Source of the DNA: Leisingera sp. S132
Lineage (GTDB): Bacteria; Pseudomonadota; Alphaproteobacteria; Rhodobacterales; Rhodobacteraceae
Direction: 5' to 3'
Assembly (NCBI RefSeq): GCF_025144465.1
Contig: NZ_CP083553.1
Span: 1,114,001-1,178,000 of the forward strand
Length of the DNA stretch: 64,000 nt
Numbering within the stretch: position 1 is the stretch's first letter; the number at the start of each line of letters is the position of its first letter. Positions 35,045 through 43,740 of the stretch are shown here, one piece after another. The notes beneath the pieces were generated by a model, which made no database searches, was not told where the DNA came from, and saw only the letters and a list, made by a program, of their open reading frames with translations. Made by a program: the position numbers and the translations under genes.

Positions 35045-36616
35045 GTGAAAATAGGTACACCAAAAGAAACATTCCCGGGTGAAAACCGGGTTGCGATGAC
35101 GCCGGATTCTGCCAAGCAGCTGCAGAAACTGGGCTATGAGTGCGCAATTGAGACCGGGGCGGGCGCCGCTGCGGGCTTTTCCGATGCAGTCTATGAGGCC
35201 GCGGGCGTTGAGATCATCAAGACCCCTGCAGCGCTGTGGAAAGCGTCCGACATTGTCGCCAAGGTGCGCCAGCCGGATGCGGCTGAGCTGAAGCGGCTGA
35301 CCAAGGGCAAGACACTGATCTCCTTCTTCAACCCGGCAGGGAACGAAGAAGGCATGGATCTGGCCAAATCCAAGGGCGCCAATGTGATCGCCATGGAAAT
35401 GGTGCCGCGGATCAGCCGCGCGCAGAAGATGGATGCGCTCAGCTCGATGGCGAACATCGCGGGCTACCGCGCTGTGATTGAGGCGGGCAACAACTTTGGC
35501 CGCTTCTTTACCGGCCAGATCACCGCCGCGGGCAAGGTGCCGCCTGCAAAAGTTCTGGTGGTAGGTGCCGGCGTTGCCGGTCTGGCGGCCATCGGCACCT
35601 CGACCTCGCTTGGCGCTGTGACCTATGCGTTTGACGTACGCCCCGAAGTGGCGGAACAGGTCGAATCCATGGGCGCCGAGTTCGTCTATCTGGACTTCGA
35701 GGAAGAGCAGCAGGACGGTGCGGCCACCGGCGGTTACGCCTCTGTGTCCTCGCCGGAGTTCCGCGAAGCGCAGCTGGCCAAGTTCCGAGAGCTGGCGCCG
35801 GAGATCGACATCGTCATCACGACAGCGCTGATCCCCAACCGCGAAGCGCCTGAGCTGTGGACCGAGGACATGGTTGCAGCGATGAAACCGGGTTCGGTCA
35901 TTGTTGACCTAGCGGCGGAAAAGGGCGGCAACTGCAAGCTGACCGTGGCGGATGAGAAGATCGTTACTGACAACGGCGTCACCATCATCGGCTATACGGA
36001 TTTCCCGTCCCGCATGGCGGCGCAGTCCTCATCGCTTTACGCCACCAACATCCGCCACATGATGGCTGACCTCACGCCAGAGAAAGACGGCCAGGTCAAC
36101 CACAACATGGAGGATGACGTGATCCGCGGTGCCACCGTCACCTTTGAAGGCGAGATCACCTTCCCGCCGCCGCCGCCCAAGGTGCAGGCAATTGCAGCCA
36201 AGCCCAAGGAGACCGTGCCAGAGCTGACGCCGGAAGAAAAGCGCGCCAAGGAAATCGAAGCCTTCAAGGCGCAGACAAAAAGCCAGGTCACCATGCTGGC
36301 CGGCGGCGGTGCGATCTTGCTGCTGGTGGGCCTCTTCGCACCTGTCAGCTTCATGCAGCATTTCATCGTTTTTGCGCTGGCGTGTTTCGTGGGCTTCCAG
36401 GTGATCTGGAATGTGGCGCACTCGCTGCACACGCCGCTGATGGCTGTGACCAACGCGATCTCCTCGATCATCATCCTGGGGGCCTTGATGCAGATCGGAT
36501 CAGGCAGCTTCCTGGTGATCCTGCTGGCGGCGCTCAGCGTCTTCATGGCCGGGATCAACATCTTCGGCGGCTTCCTCGTCACCCGGCGCATGCTCGCCAT
36601 GTTCCAGAAATCTTAA
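35045..36616 (+). CDS. pntA: NAD(P) transhydrogenase subunit alpha
   Basis: 523 residues from a GTG at 35045, chosen because the protein then begins [21 protein letters not shown], as in PntA, and a GAGGGGG lies upstream; an ATG at 34955 adds residues with no similarity. PntA binds NAD(H) in the cytoplasm and supplies some membrane helices of the proton-driven transhydrogenase that makes NADPH. The Rossmann motif is [13 protein letters not shown], and the mobile-loop area is [23 protein letters not shown]. Four hydrophobic helices follow residue about 415. pntB starts 15 bases downstream. It has the single-chain alpha form, like E. coli rather than the split alpha1/alpha2 of Rhodospirillum. 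Confidence 0.95.
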   Translation: MKIGTPKETFPGENRVAMTPDSAKQLQKLGYECAIETGAGAAAGFSDAVYEAAGVEIIKTPAALWKASDIVAKVRQPDAAELKRLTKGKTLISFFNPAGNEEGMDLAKSKGANVIAMEMVPRISRAQKMDALSSMANIAGYRAVIEAGNNFGRFFTGQITAAGKVPPAKVLVVGAGVAGLAAIGTSTSLGAVTYAFDVRPEVAEQVESMGAEFVYLDFEEEQQDGAATGGYASVSSPEFREAQLAKFRELAPEIDIVITTALIPNREAPELWTEDMVAAMKPGSVIVDLAAEKGGNCKLTVADEKIVTDNGVTIIGYTDFPSRMAAQSSSLYATNIRHMMADLTPEKDGQVNHNMEDDVIRGATVTFEGEITFPPPPPKVQAIAAKPKETVPELTPEEKRAKEIEAFKAQTKSQVTMLAGGGAILLLVGLFAPVSFMQHFIVFALACFVGFQVIWNVAHSLHTPLMAVTNAISSIIILGALMQIGSGSFLVILLAALSVFMAGINIFGGFLVTRRMLAMFQKS

Positions 36617-36631
36617 AGAAGGGCCGAGTTC

Positions 36632-38059
36632 ATGGATTACGGTTTCACCACCGCCGCCTATGTCGTTGCGGCTGTTCTTTTCATCCTGTCGCTTGGCGGC
36701 CTGTCGAACCAGGAAAGCGCCAAGCGCGCGGTCTGGTACGGCATCGCGGGCATGGGCCTGGCAGTCTTTGCTACCCTCATCGGCCCTGGCTCTGGCCTGT
36801 GGCTCTTGTCGCTGCTGCTGATCGCGGGCGGCGGCCTCATCGGCACCTATGTGGCCAAGAAGGTCCAGATGACCGAGATGCCGCAGCTGGTTGCGGCGAT
36901 GCACTCGCTGGTTGGCCTTGCGGCGGTCTTTGTCGGCTTCATCGCCCATTTCGAGATCGGCAATGTGGCGGCGGCTGCCAGCACGGATGATCTGGGCACC
37001 TTTGCCAAGCTGATCGCCAAGAAAACCCCGGCAGAGATCGCCTTCCTGCGCGTGGAACTCTTCCTCGGCATCTTCATCGGCGCCATCACCTTCACCGGCT
37101 CGGTGATTGCTTTTGGCAAGCTGGCGGGCAAGGTGACGTCTGCCGCCACCAAACTGCCGGGCGGCCATATGCTGAACGCAGGCGCCGCAGGCCTCTCCTT
37201 CCTCTGCCTGATCTGGTACTTCAGCTCTGGCGGCTTCCTGCCGCTGTTCCTGATGACCCTGGCGGCGCTGTTCATCGGCTACCACCTGATCATGGGCATC
37301 GGCGGCGCCGACATGCCGGTGGTGGTCTCGATGCTGAACAGCTACTCCGGCTGGGCCGCGGCGGCGATTGGCTTCTCCCTGGGAAATGACCTGCTGATCG
37401 TGGTCGGTGCCCTGGTGGGCTCCTCCGGTGCGATCCTCAGCTACATCATGTGCAAGGCGATGAACCGCTCCTTCGTCAGCGTGATCCTGGGCGGCTTCGG
37501 CGGCACCACTGGTCCCGCGATGGAAGTGGAAGGCGAGCAGATCGCCATCGACGCCGACGGCGTTGCCACAGCCCTGGACGAAGCGGACAGCGTCATCATC
37601 ATCCCCGGCTACGGCATGGCAGTGGCGCAGGCGCAGCAGAACGTTGCCGAACTGACCCGCCGCCTGCGGGCCAAGGGCAAGGAGGTGCGCTTTGCCATCC
37701 ACCCGGTTGCAGGCCGCCTGCCGGGCCACATGAACGTTCTCCTGGCCGAGGCCAAGGTGCCTTACGACATCGTGCTGGAAATGGACGAGATCAACGAGGA
37801 CTTCCCGGAAACCGACGTTGCGATCGTGATCGGCTCCAATGACATCGTCAACCCAGCCGCCCAGGAGGACCCCAATTCGCCCATCGCCGGCATGCCGGTC
37901 TTGGAATGCTGGAAGGCAAAACAGGTGTTTGTCTCAAAGCGCGGCCAGGGCACCGGCTATTCCGGCATCGAGAACCCCCTGTTCTTCAAGGAAAACACCC
38001 GCATGTTCTATGGCGATGCAAAGGCAAGCTTGGATACGCTGCTGGGTCTGGTCCAGTAA
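36632..38059 (+). CDS. pntB: NAD(P) transhydrogenase subunit beta
   Basis: 475 residues. The N-terminal two thirds is a set of about eight or nine membrane helices of the proton channel (beginning [19 protein letters not shown]), with the conserved His in [18 protein letters not shown]. The C-terminal third is the NADP(H)-binding domain: [53 protein letters not shown], and [19 protein letters not shown]. It completes the transhydrogenase with PntA, from which it is 15 bases distant, with an AGAAGGG Shine-Dalgarno. A strong terminator follows. Confidence 0.96.
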   Translation: MDYGFTTAAYVVAAVLFILSLGGLSNQESAKRAVWYGIAGMGLAVFATLIGPGSGLWLLSLLLIAGGGLIGTYVAKKVQMTEMPQLVAAMHSLVGLAAVFVGFIAHFEIGNVAAAASTDDLGTFAKLIAKKTPAEIAFLRVELFLGIFIGAITFTGSVIAFGKLAGKVTSAATKLPGGHMLNAGAAGLSFLCLIWYFSSGGFLPLFLMTLAALFIGYHLIMGIGGADMPVVVSMLNSYSGWAAAAIGFSLGNDLLIVVGALVGSSGAILSYIMCKAMNRSFVSVILGGFGGTTGPAMEVEGEQIAIDADGVATALDEADSVIIIPGYGMAVAQAQQNVAELTRRLRAKGKEVRFAIHPVAGRLPGHMNVLLAEAKVPYDIVLEMDEINEDFPETDVAIVIGSNDIVNPAAQEDPNSPIAGMPVLECWKAKQVFVSKRGQGTGYSGIENPLFFKENTRMFYGDAKASLDTLLGLVQ

Positions 38060-38080
38060 GCAGGACATCAAACCAACAGT

Positions 38081-38108
38081 AAAGGCGCTCCTTCCGGGGC
38101 GCCTTTTT
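38081..38108 (+). terminator. Terminator after pntB
   Basis: AAAGGCGC (38081-38088) pairs with GCGCCTTT (38099-38106), followed by TT and CC. It starts 22 bases after the stop. The further 38110-38170 stretch holds a palindromic GC-rich piece (CCCGGGGC and GGGGCAGCGCCCC) of the kind often seen between Rhodobacterales genes. Confidence 0.85.
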
Positions 38109-38284
38109 CCATTCCCCGACTTCCTCCCACCAACAGTATCCCGGGGCAGGCCGCAGGCCGGGGCAGCGCCCCTGGACGGCTTTTCTGTATACCGTTGCAT
38201 TCCGCTAACGCGTTGAAAAAAAGCATTTCTGTACATGTTTTCACGGCTGAAGTATGGTCCGCGGCATTGCCCCGGAGACCAAGA

Positions 38285-39565
38285 ATGCCGCCGATCCAGG
38301 ATCACCCGCTGCGCTACCAGCTCACGAATGAGCTGCACGCCCGCCCGTTCCCGACCATGACCTCCCCCTGCACGGTGGTCTACCTGGCTGTGAAACAGCC
38401 GCAGGAGGCTGTGCACCGGGACCGGATGCTGGACATGCAGCACCTGATCCAGCTCCTGGACCGGCACGGCGCGCCGCATCCCCAGCCAGGGGCGACCCAT
38501 CACACCGCCCAGATCGGGCGGCACATGATCAAATGGGAGCAGCACACCGAGTTTGTCAGCTACACCGTCTACAGCGACGGCGTCAGTGGGCGGGCCTTTG
38601 ACCCGGCGGATTTTGATGTCTTCCCGGCGGATTGGCTGGCAGAGGCACCGGGCCAGCGCATCACTTCGGCGCTGATCCGGGTGGTGCCGCGGGCGGCGCC
38701 TGCGGTGCTGAAGTCCACCATGCACGACTGGTTTGTGCCGGAAAGCCTGGCGGTGTCTCAGGTGCTGGACGACAGCGCCGTGGTTGCGGGCGACTTCCGT
38801 ATCGACCCGGCGGGCCACGTGCGTTTTGCCATTTTCCCCAACACCGGTACCGGCGCCCAACGGGTGGGACGGATCGTGCAGCGCCTGTGCGAGATCGAGA
38901 CCTACCGCGCGATGTCGATGCTGGGCTTTTCCCGGGCCCGCGGGCTGACGCCTGTGGTTGGCAAACTGGACAGCCGTCTCAGCGAGATGATGGCAGAAAT
39001 GACAAGCGGCACCAAGCCCGCCGAAGAGATCCTGACCCAGCTGCTGGCGGTCTCGGCTGAGCTGGAGGCAATGGCGGCGCAGTCGGCCTTCCGCTTTGGG
39101 GCCACCGGCGCCTATGACGCGCTGGTCAGTCAGCGCATCAGCCTGCTGCGCGAGGAGCGCCACGAAGGGTTCCAGACCTTTGCAGAATTCATGCTGCGCC
39201 GGTTTGAACCTGCCATGCGGACGGTGAACTCCACCGAGAAGCGGCTGGATACCCTGGCCAGCCGGGCACGCAGGGCAGGGGAGCTGCTCAGGACCCGGGT
39301 GGATGTGGAGCGCTCTGCCCAGAACCAGGCGCTGCTTGCCAGCATGGACCGCCGCGCCGATATCGCCCTGCGCCTGCAGCACACAGTCGAAGGCCTGTCG
39401 GTGGTGGCTGTCAGCTACTACGCGATATCGCTGGTCTCCGACTTCCTTCTGCCCTTGGCCGAACGCTACGGGGTGACCAAGAAGCTGCTGATTGCCGCCG
39501 TGACCCTGCCGGTGATCGGGCTGGTATGGCTGGGTATCCAGCGGATCAGGAAAAAGCTGCACTGA
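38285..39565 (+). CDS. DUF3422 family membrane-anchored protein
   Basis: 426 residues from the ATG at 38285, supported by GGAGA upstream; the frame is open from 38195 but the added residues are not conserved. The DUF3422 family has unknown function and is common in alphaproteobacteria and some betaproteobacteria. Visible features: LRYQLTNELHARPFPTMTSP at the start, TVVYLA, and a KWEQHTEFVSYTVY core. A long coiled-coil-like segment (about residues 250-360) follows, then two hydrophobic segments at the end (YYAISLVSDFLLPLAE and LLIAAVTLPVIGLVWLGI). It is a single-gene unit between the pntB terminator and the peptide transporter. Confidence 0.85.
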   Translation: MPPIQDHPLRYQLTNELHARPFPTMTSPCTVVYLAVKQPQEAVHRDRMLDMQHLIQLLDRHGAPHPQPGATHHTAQIGRHMIKWEQHTEFVSYTVYSDGVSGRAFDPADFDVFPADWLAEAPGQRITSALIRVVPRAAPAVLKSTMHDWFVPESLAVSQVLDDSAVVAGDFRIDPAGHVRFAIFPNTGTGAQRVGRIVQRLCEIETYRAMSMLGFSRARGLTPVVGKLDSRLSEMMAEMTSGTKPAEEILTQLLAVSAELEAMAAQSAFRFGATGAYDALVSQRISLLREERHEGFQTFAEFMLRRFEPAMRTVNSTEKRLDTLASRARRAGELLRTRVDVERSAQNQALLASMDRRADIALRLQHTVEGLSVVAVSYYAISLVSDFLLPLAERYGVTKKLLIAAVTLPVIGLVWLGIQRIRKKLH

Positions 39566-39582
39566 GGCGCGCCTCAACTGCA

Positions 39583-39615
39583 CAAAAGAAAAGGGCCGCC
39601 CGGCTGGGGCGGCCC
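39583..39615 (-). terminator. Terminator of the dppBC-like operon
   Basis: On the minus strand GGGCCGCC (39615-39608) pairs with GGCGGCCC (39600-39593) across a 7-base loop and is followed by TTTTCTTTTG. It begins about 24 bases after the stop at 39639. Confidence 0.85.
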
Positions 39616-39638
39616 TCTGCCGTTTCTGCTTCCGCAGT

Positions 39639-40550
39639 TCAGCGGCCCCGGATCCGCGGGTCCAGCGCGTCGCGCAGACCATCGCCCAGGTAGTTCACGC
39701 TCAGCACTGTCAGCGAGATCGCCATGCCCGGCCAGAACACCCGTTCCGGATGCTGCTGCAGGTAATCGGTGGCATCAAACAGCAGCCGCCCCCAGGTCGG
39801 GAAATCCGGCGGGAAGCCAAGGCCTAGGAACGACAGCGACGACTCGGTGATGATCGCGGTGGCAATGCCCAGAGTGGCCGAGACCATAATCGGCGACAGC
39901 ACGTTGGGCAGGATGTGCCTTGTAATCAGCCCGCTGTTGGTGGTGCCAATGGAGCGCGCCGCCATCACGAACTCGCGTTCTTTCAGCGCCAGGACGTCGC
40001 CGCGCACGATCCGGGCGGTGGGCATCCAGCTGGTCACCCCGATGGAGATCACGATCAGGATGAAGATCCCCTGTTCCGGCCCGAAGGCGGCGTTCAGCGG
40101 CTCGCGGAACAAGAGCATCATGACCAGCAGCAGCGGCAGCAGCGGCAGTGCCAGGAACAGATCGGTCAGGCGCATCAGCGGCCCGTCCAGTTTCTTGAAG
40201 AAACCGGCCATCACCCCGATGAAGGAGCCCAGGAACAGCGCCAGCAGCATCGCGGTCAGGCCCACCGACACGGATGTCGCGCCGCCCGCCATCATCCGGG
40301 CCAGCATGTCGCGGCCCAGCTGGTCGGTGCCGAAGGGATGCGCCCAGCTGGGGCCCTGGTTGCGGGACCGTATGTCGATCTGGGTGGCTTCAAGCTCCCA
40401 GAAAAACGGGCCCAGATAGACCGCCAGGATGATGAACAGGAACAGCGCTCCGCCCATCAGCGCGCCGCGGTGGGATTTGAACTGGTCCCAGACGTCCAGC
40501 CACTGGCTGCGCGGCGGCTTGGAAGGGACAGGATTGCTCAGCTCAGTCAT
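39639..40550 (-). CDS. Peptide ABC transporter permease, DppC-type
   Basis: 303 residues from the ATG at 40548-40550. This is an inner-membrane permease of the peptide/nickel (PepT) ABC family with six predicted helices. The family signature includes HPFGTDQLGRDMLARMMAGGATSVSVGL and the EAA-like cytoplasmic loop (REFVMAARSIGTTNSGLITRHILPNVLSPIMV), which contacts the ATPase. The start overlaps the upstream dppB-type gene by 8 bases (ATGACTGA). It is the last gene of the unit: substrate-binding protein, permease B, permease C. The ATPase is encoded divergently at 43741. Confidence 0.93.
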   Translation of the reverse strand: MTELSNPVPSKPPRSQWLDVWDQFKSHRGALMGGALFLFIILAVYLGPFFWELEATQIDIRSRNQGPSWAHPFGTDQLGRDMLARMMAGGATSVSVGLTAMLLALFLGSFIGVMAGFFKKLDGPLMRLTDLFLALPLLPLLLVMMLLFREPLNAAFGPEQGIFILIVISIGVTSWMPTARIVRGDVLALKEREFVMAARSIGTTNSGLITRHILPNVLSPIMVSATLGIATAIITESSLSFLGLGFPPDFPTWGRLLFDATDYLQQHPERVFWPGMAISLTVLSVNYLGDGLRDALDPRIRGR

Positions 40551-41550
40551 AGCGGATCCTCGGGTCAAGAATGCCGTACAGCACGTCGGCGATCAGATTG
40601 AACAGCACGATCAGCACCGCAAAGATGAAGGTCAGCGTCTGCACCATCGGCAGGTCGTTGGCCTGGATGGCGCCGATCAGCAGCTGACCGATGCCGTTCA
40701 CCTTGAACACCTGCTCGGTGATGATGGCGCCGCCGAAGATTGACGGGATCCCCAGCGCGATCACCGTGACCACCGGGATCATCGAATTGCGCAGCACGTG
40801 AACCATGACCACCACATATTCGCTTAAACCCTTGGCGCGGGCGGTGCGGACATAATCCTGATTGAGGTTGTCCAGCATCGAGGCGCGCATGAAGCGGGAG
40901 AGCTGCGCAGTGATCTGCAGCGCCAGCACCATCACCGGCATGATCATCTGCTTCAGCTGGAAGACAAAAGCGTCCCAGCTGTCGACCACATGGGTGGTGT
41001 CATAGATCGACGGGAACCAGCCCAGCTGCACCGAGAAGATCACGATGACCAGAACACCCGAGAAGAACGGCGGCACCGAGAAACCGACCATCGACACGAA
41101 GGTGCCCATCTGATCGAACCAGCTGTACTGGCGGTAGGCGGAGTAGATGCCGATTGGCAGAGCTATCAGGATGGCGACCACATAGGCGGTGCCAACCACC
41201 CACAGAGTCTGCGGCATACGCTGTACCACGATGTCCATCACCGGCGAGCGGGTCTGCCAGGAGATCACCCTGAGCTTGCCGTCAGCCAGGCCGGTGCCAA
41301 AGATATTGTCGATCAGAACCTGCGGCTCGATCCAGAAGAACTGCACCAGCCATTTCCAGAACCGGATATGCATCGGTTCGCCCAGGCCCAGGGCCAGGCG
41401 CATCTTTTCTTTGACTTCGGCGGGGACGGTCAGGGGAACCTGCGCCATCGGGTCGCCGGGGGCGAGCTCCAGGAGCAGGAATATCACGAGGCTGATGAAC
41501 AGCAGTGTCGGAACTGCCAGGATCAGCCGCCGGATTGTAAAGGTCAGCAT
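40543..41550 (-). CDS. Peptide ABC transporter permease, DppB-type
   Basis: 335 residues. It is the first permease of the peptide transporter, with an N-terminal helix (RRLILAVPTLLFISLVIFLLL), LELAPGDPM, and the cytoplasmic EAA-like loop DYVRTARAKGLSEYVVVMVHVLRNSMIPVV. It pairs with the DppC-type subunit to form the channel. The gene is 147 bases from the upstream substrate-binding protein, and a stable hairpin at 41657-41678 lies in that gap, which suggests different amounts of the binding protein and permeases. The stop overlaps the next start by 8 bases. Confidence 0.93.
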   Translation of the reverse strand: MLTFTIRRLILAVPTLLFISLVIFLLLELAPGDPMAQVPLTVPAEVKEKMRLALGLGEPMHIRFWKWLVQFFWIEPQVLIDNIFGTGLADGKLRVISWQTRSPVMDIVVQRMPQTLWVVGTAYVVAILIALPIGIYSAYRQYSWFDQMGTFVSMVGFSVPPFFSGVLVIVIFSVQLGWFPSIYDTTHVVDSWDAFVFQLKQMIMPVMVLALQITAQLSRFMRASMLDNLNQDYVRTARAKGLSEYVVVMVHVLRNSMIPVVTVIALGIPSIFGGAIITEQVFKVNGIGQLLIGAIQANDLPMVQTLTFIFAVLIVLFNLIADVLYGILDPRIRYD

Positions 41551-41656
41551 CTGCTAAGCGCCTTTGCAACTTGTATTGAATTCGGAACAGGCGGGGAGGA
41601 GGCCCCGCGTCCAGACCATGCGCAGGGCTGCATTGCAGCCCCAGCGGATGGCAAGA

Positions 41657-41678
41657 GGCCCCGGCATGTGCCGGGGCC
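41657..41678 (-). terminator. Intercistronic hairpin between binding protein and permeases
   Basis: GGCCCCGGC (41657-41665) and GCCGGGGCC (41670-41678) form a 9-bp perfect stem with a 4-base loop, just after the binding-protein stop. With no U-run, it is more likely an mRNA-stabilising or partial-termination hairpin than a full terminator. Confidence 0.6.
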
Positions 41679-41697
41679 CCGAGAAGCAAGCCCGAGC

Positions 41698-43401
41698 TTA
41701 CTTGATGCGGTACCAGTCAGCTGCGTTCCACAGCTCGCTGTCCCAGACGTTCAGGTCGACACCGCCCAGGGTGTTGGAATGCGCCGACAGGCGGCCGCGG
41801 TGCACCAGCGGGATCATGCCGCCGTTTTCGACCATGATGTCGTTCAGGCGGCGGCCGATCTCGGCACGCGCCTCCAGACCTGCGGTCTTGCTCAGCTCGG
41901 CGTGCAGCTGGTCGAACTCCTCGTTGCAGAAGCGCGAGATGTTCTCACCCTGCCACTGGGTTTCCGGGCGCGGAGCCTTGTCGCACAACCCGTTGCCCAG
42001 ATAGGACTGCGGATCGGTGCCGTCGAAGTTGTTGGCGTACATCTCGACGTCGGCATAGAACTTCTGGAAGGTGTCGGGCGAGCCCGGGTCACCGCCGAAG
42101 AACACGGAGGCGTTGATGTTGCGCAGCTCGGTCTCGATGCCGATCTGGCTCCACCATTCCTTGATCAGTGCCTGGAAGTCCTGACGCACCGCGTTGGTCG
42201 AGGTCTGGTACAGGATCTTCATCGGCTTGCCGTCCGGGGTCTCCCGCACGCCGTCGCCGTTGGTGTCCTTATAGCCGGCCTCTTCCAGCATCGCCTTGGC
42301 GCCTTCGATGTCCTGGGTGGAGCAGTCAAAGGTGTCGGACGCAAAGGCCGCGGGGGCAGGCACCCAGTTGCAGCTGACCGCGCCTGCCTTGCCATAGCCG
42401 ATTTCCACCAGCAGCGGGCGATCGATCGCCAGCGACATCGCCTTGTAGACCGCCGGATCCTTCAGGAACGGGTGCGGATGCTTGGCGGTGGCGCGCTCGC
42501 CTTCCGGCAGTTCCGGCGACGGGTCGGTCTGGTTCAGCATGATGCGTTCCACCAGCGAACCGAAGCCCGCAACCGGCTTGCCCTTGCCGCCTGCTTCCAT
42601 CTGGGCGATCACTTCCGGCGCCAGCTGCAGGTTCCAGGCATAGTCGAACTCGCCGGTTTCCATCACCGCGCGCCCCGCCGCGGTTGCGTCCCCGCCGCCC
42701 TTGAACAGCACTTTGGCGAACGCGGGCTTGGCCGGGTCGCGGTAGTTCTGGTTGGCGGACATGGTGATCACGTCGTTCGGTTTGAACTCATCCACCACAA
42801 ACGGGCCGGTGCCGATCGGGCCAAAGTTGGCCTCGGTGCATTCCGGCGCCTTGGCACCCGTGCAGTTTTCAAACTGCGCCTTCTGCAGGATCGGGCCTTC
42901 GCCGCCGACAAACGGGCCATAGGGGAAGGGTGTCGGCTTGTCGAAGGTGACCTTGACGGTCATATCGTCCAGCACCTCAACCGCGGTCACGCCCTGGTAT
43001 TTGGTCAACTGGGCGCAGCCGCCTTCGGGATGCATGCAGTAATCCGCGGTGAACTTCACGTCATGGGCGGTAAAGTCGCTGCCGTCGGACCACTTGATGC
43101 CGGGTGCGATTTTCCAGGTGACAGAGGTCAGGTCCTCGCTGACGCCGCCGTTGTCCAGCGTCGGGATCTCTGCGGCCAGATAAGGGACCATGTTGCCCTG
43201 CGGGTCGTAGCGCGCCAGCGGCTCAATCACCAGCGACGAGGACTGGATGTCCTTGGTGCCGCTTGACAGATACGGGTTCAGGATCGACGGCGCCTGCCAG
43301 TAAATGATGTTGACCTGGCCGTCGGACCCGCGCTCTGCAAAGGCTGCAGGCGCCAGAGAGGCCGCGGCAACGGCACCCATCAATAGGGATTTCAGTTTCA
43401 T
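41698..43401 (-). CDS. Peptide ABC transporter substrate-binding protein
   Basis: 567 residues from the ATG at 43399-43401, after AAGGAG. The signal peptide is clear (MKLKSLLMGAVAAASLAPAAFA, cleavage before ERG), so the protein is periplasmic. It belongs to the DppA/OppA-type family 5: the start INIIYWQAPSILNPYLSSG-like segment, LAAEIPTLDNGGVSEDLTSVTWKIAPGIKWSDGSDFTAHDV, and the C-terminal GRLSAHSNTLGGVDLNVWD. Three Cys pairs may form disulfides. Ligand type cannot be read from sequence; the neighbouring ArgE-like and M20D enzymes suggest acylated amino acids or small peptides. Its gene is the first of the transporter unit. Confidence 0.92.
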   Translation of the reverse strand: MKLKSLLMGAVAAASLAPAAFAERGSDGQVNIIYWQAPSILNPYLSSGTKDIQSSSLVIEPLARYDPQGNMVPYLAAEIPTLDNGGVSEDLTSVTWKIAPGIKWSDGSDFTAHDVKFTADYCMHPEGGCAQLTKYQGVTAVEVLDDMTVKVTFDKPTPFPYGPFVGGEGPILQKAQFENCTGAKAPECTEANFGPIGTGPFVVDEFKPNDVITMSANQNYRDPAKPAFAKVLFKGGGDATAAGRAVMETGEFDYAWNLQLAPEVIAQMEAGGKGKPVAGFGSLVERIMLNQTDPSPELPEGERATAKHPHPFLKDPAVYKAMSLAIDRPLLVEIGYGKAGAVSCNWVPAPAAFASDTFDCSTQDIEGAKAMLEEAGYKDTNGDGVRETPDGKPMKILYQTSTNAVRQDFQALIKEWWSQIGIETELRNINASVFFGGDPGSPDTFQKFYADVEMYANNFDGTDPQSYLGNGLCDKAPRPETQWQGENISRFCNEEFDQLHAELSKTAGLEARAEIGRRLNDIMVENGGMIPLVHRGRLSAHSNTLGGVDLNVWDSELWNAADWYRIK

Positions 43402-43601
43402 CACACACTCCTTGTCGGACACGTTTCGTGTCTTTTTGTTGGCCGGGCCGGCTCAGGCCCGGAAGGTTGCCGCATTGCTGCGGAAGTGTAGCATTGGGCC
43501 TGCAGGCTCAGGGAAAACCTTGAAGCTATAATCCCTTAACACTTTGCCGGAGACGCCGGCATGTGACAGCTTGCAGACAACCACGGGGGTATCGAAACGC
43601 T

Positions 43602-43655
43602 TTTGCCGGCAAATTGCAAATTCCAATTTCGAAGGGCCCATGCATTATTTGCATG
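43602..43655. promoter_or_regulatory. Palindromes in the divergent peptide-transporter control region
   Basis: The 339-base gap between the divergent genes holds TTTGCCGGCAAA (43602-43613, perfect 12-bp palindrome) and CATGCA/TGCATG (43639-43644/43650-43655) with a 5-base spacer. They lie 85-140 bases upstream of the ATPase gene and 200-250 bases upstream of the binding-protein gene, and could be operators that coordinate both units. A TATAAT (43526-43531) is also present but without a matching -35. Confidence 0.4.
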
Positions 43656-43740
43656 AGCATTTTGCGGGAAAGTAGAGTTTACTCCGGAACCTGAGACCGC
43701 CTGTGAACGCGGTCCGGGCTAATAGAACCAGGGAGCCGTC

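Noticed and set aside
37934-39682. Minus-strand open frame of about 582 codons opposite the DUF3422 gene
   Set aside because: Shadow of the plus-strand gene; it crosses the pntB terminator and has no Shine-Dalgarno or motifs.
40990-43266. Plus-strand open frame of about 758 codons opposite the permease and binding-protein genes
   Set aside because: Antisense shadow of the dppB-type gene and the binding-protein gene; His/Arg/Gly-rich with no motifs.
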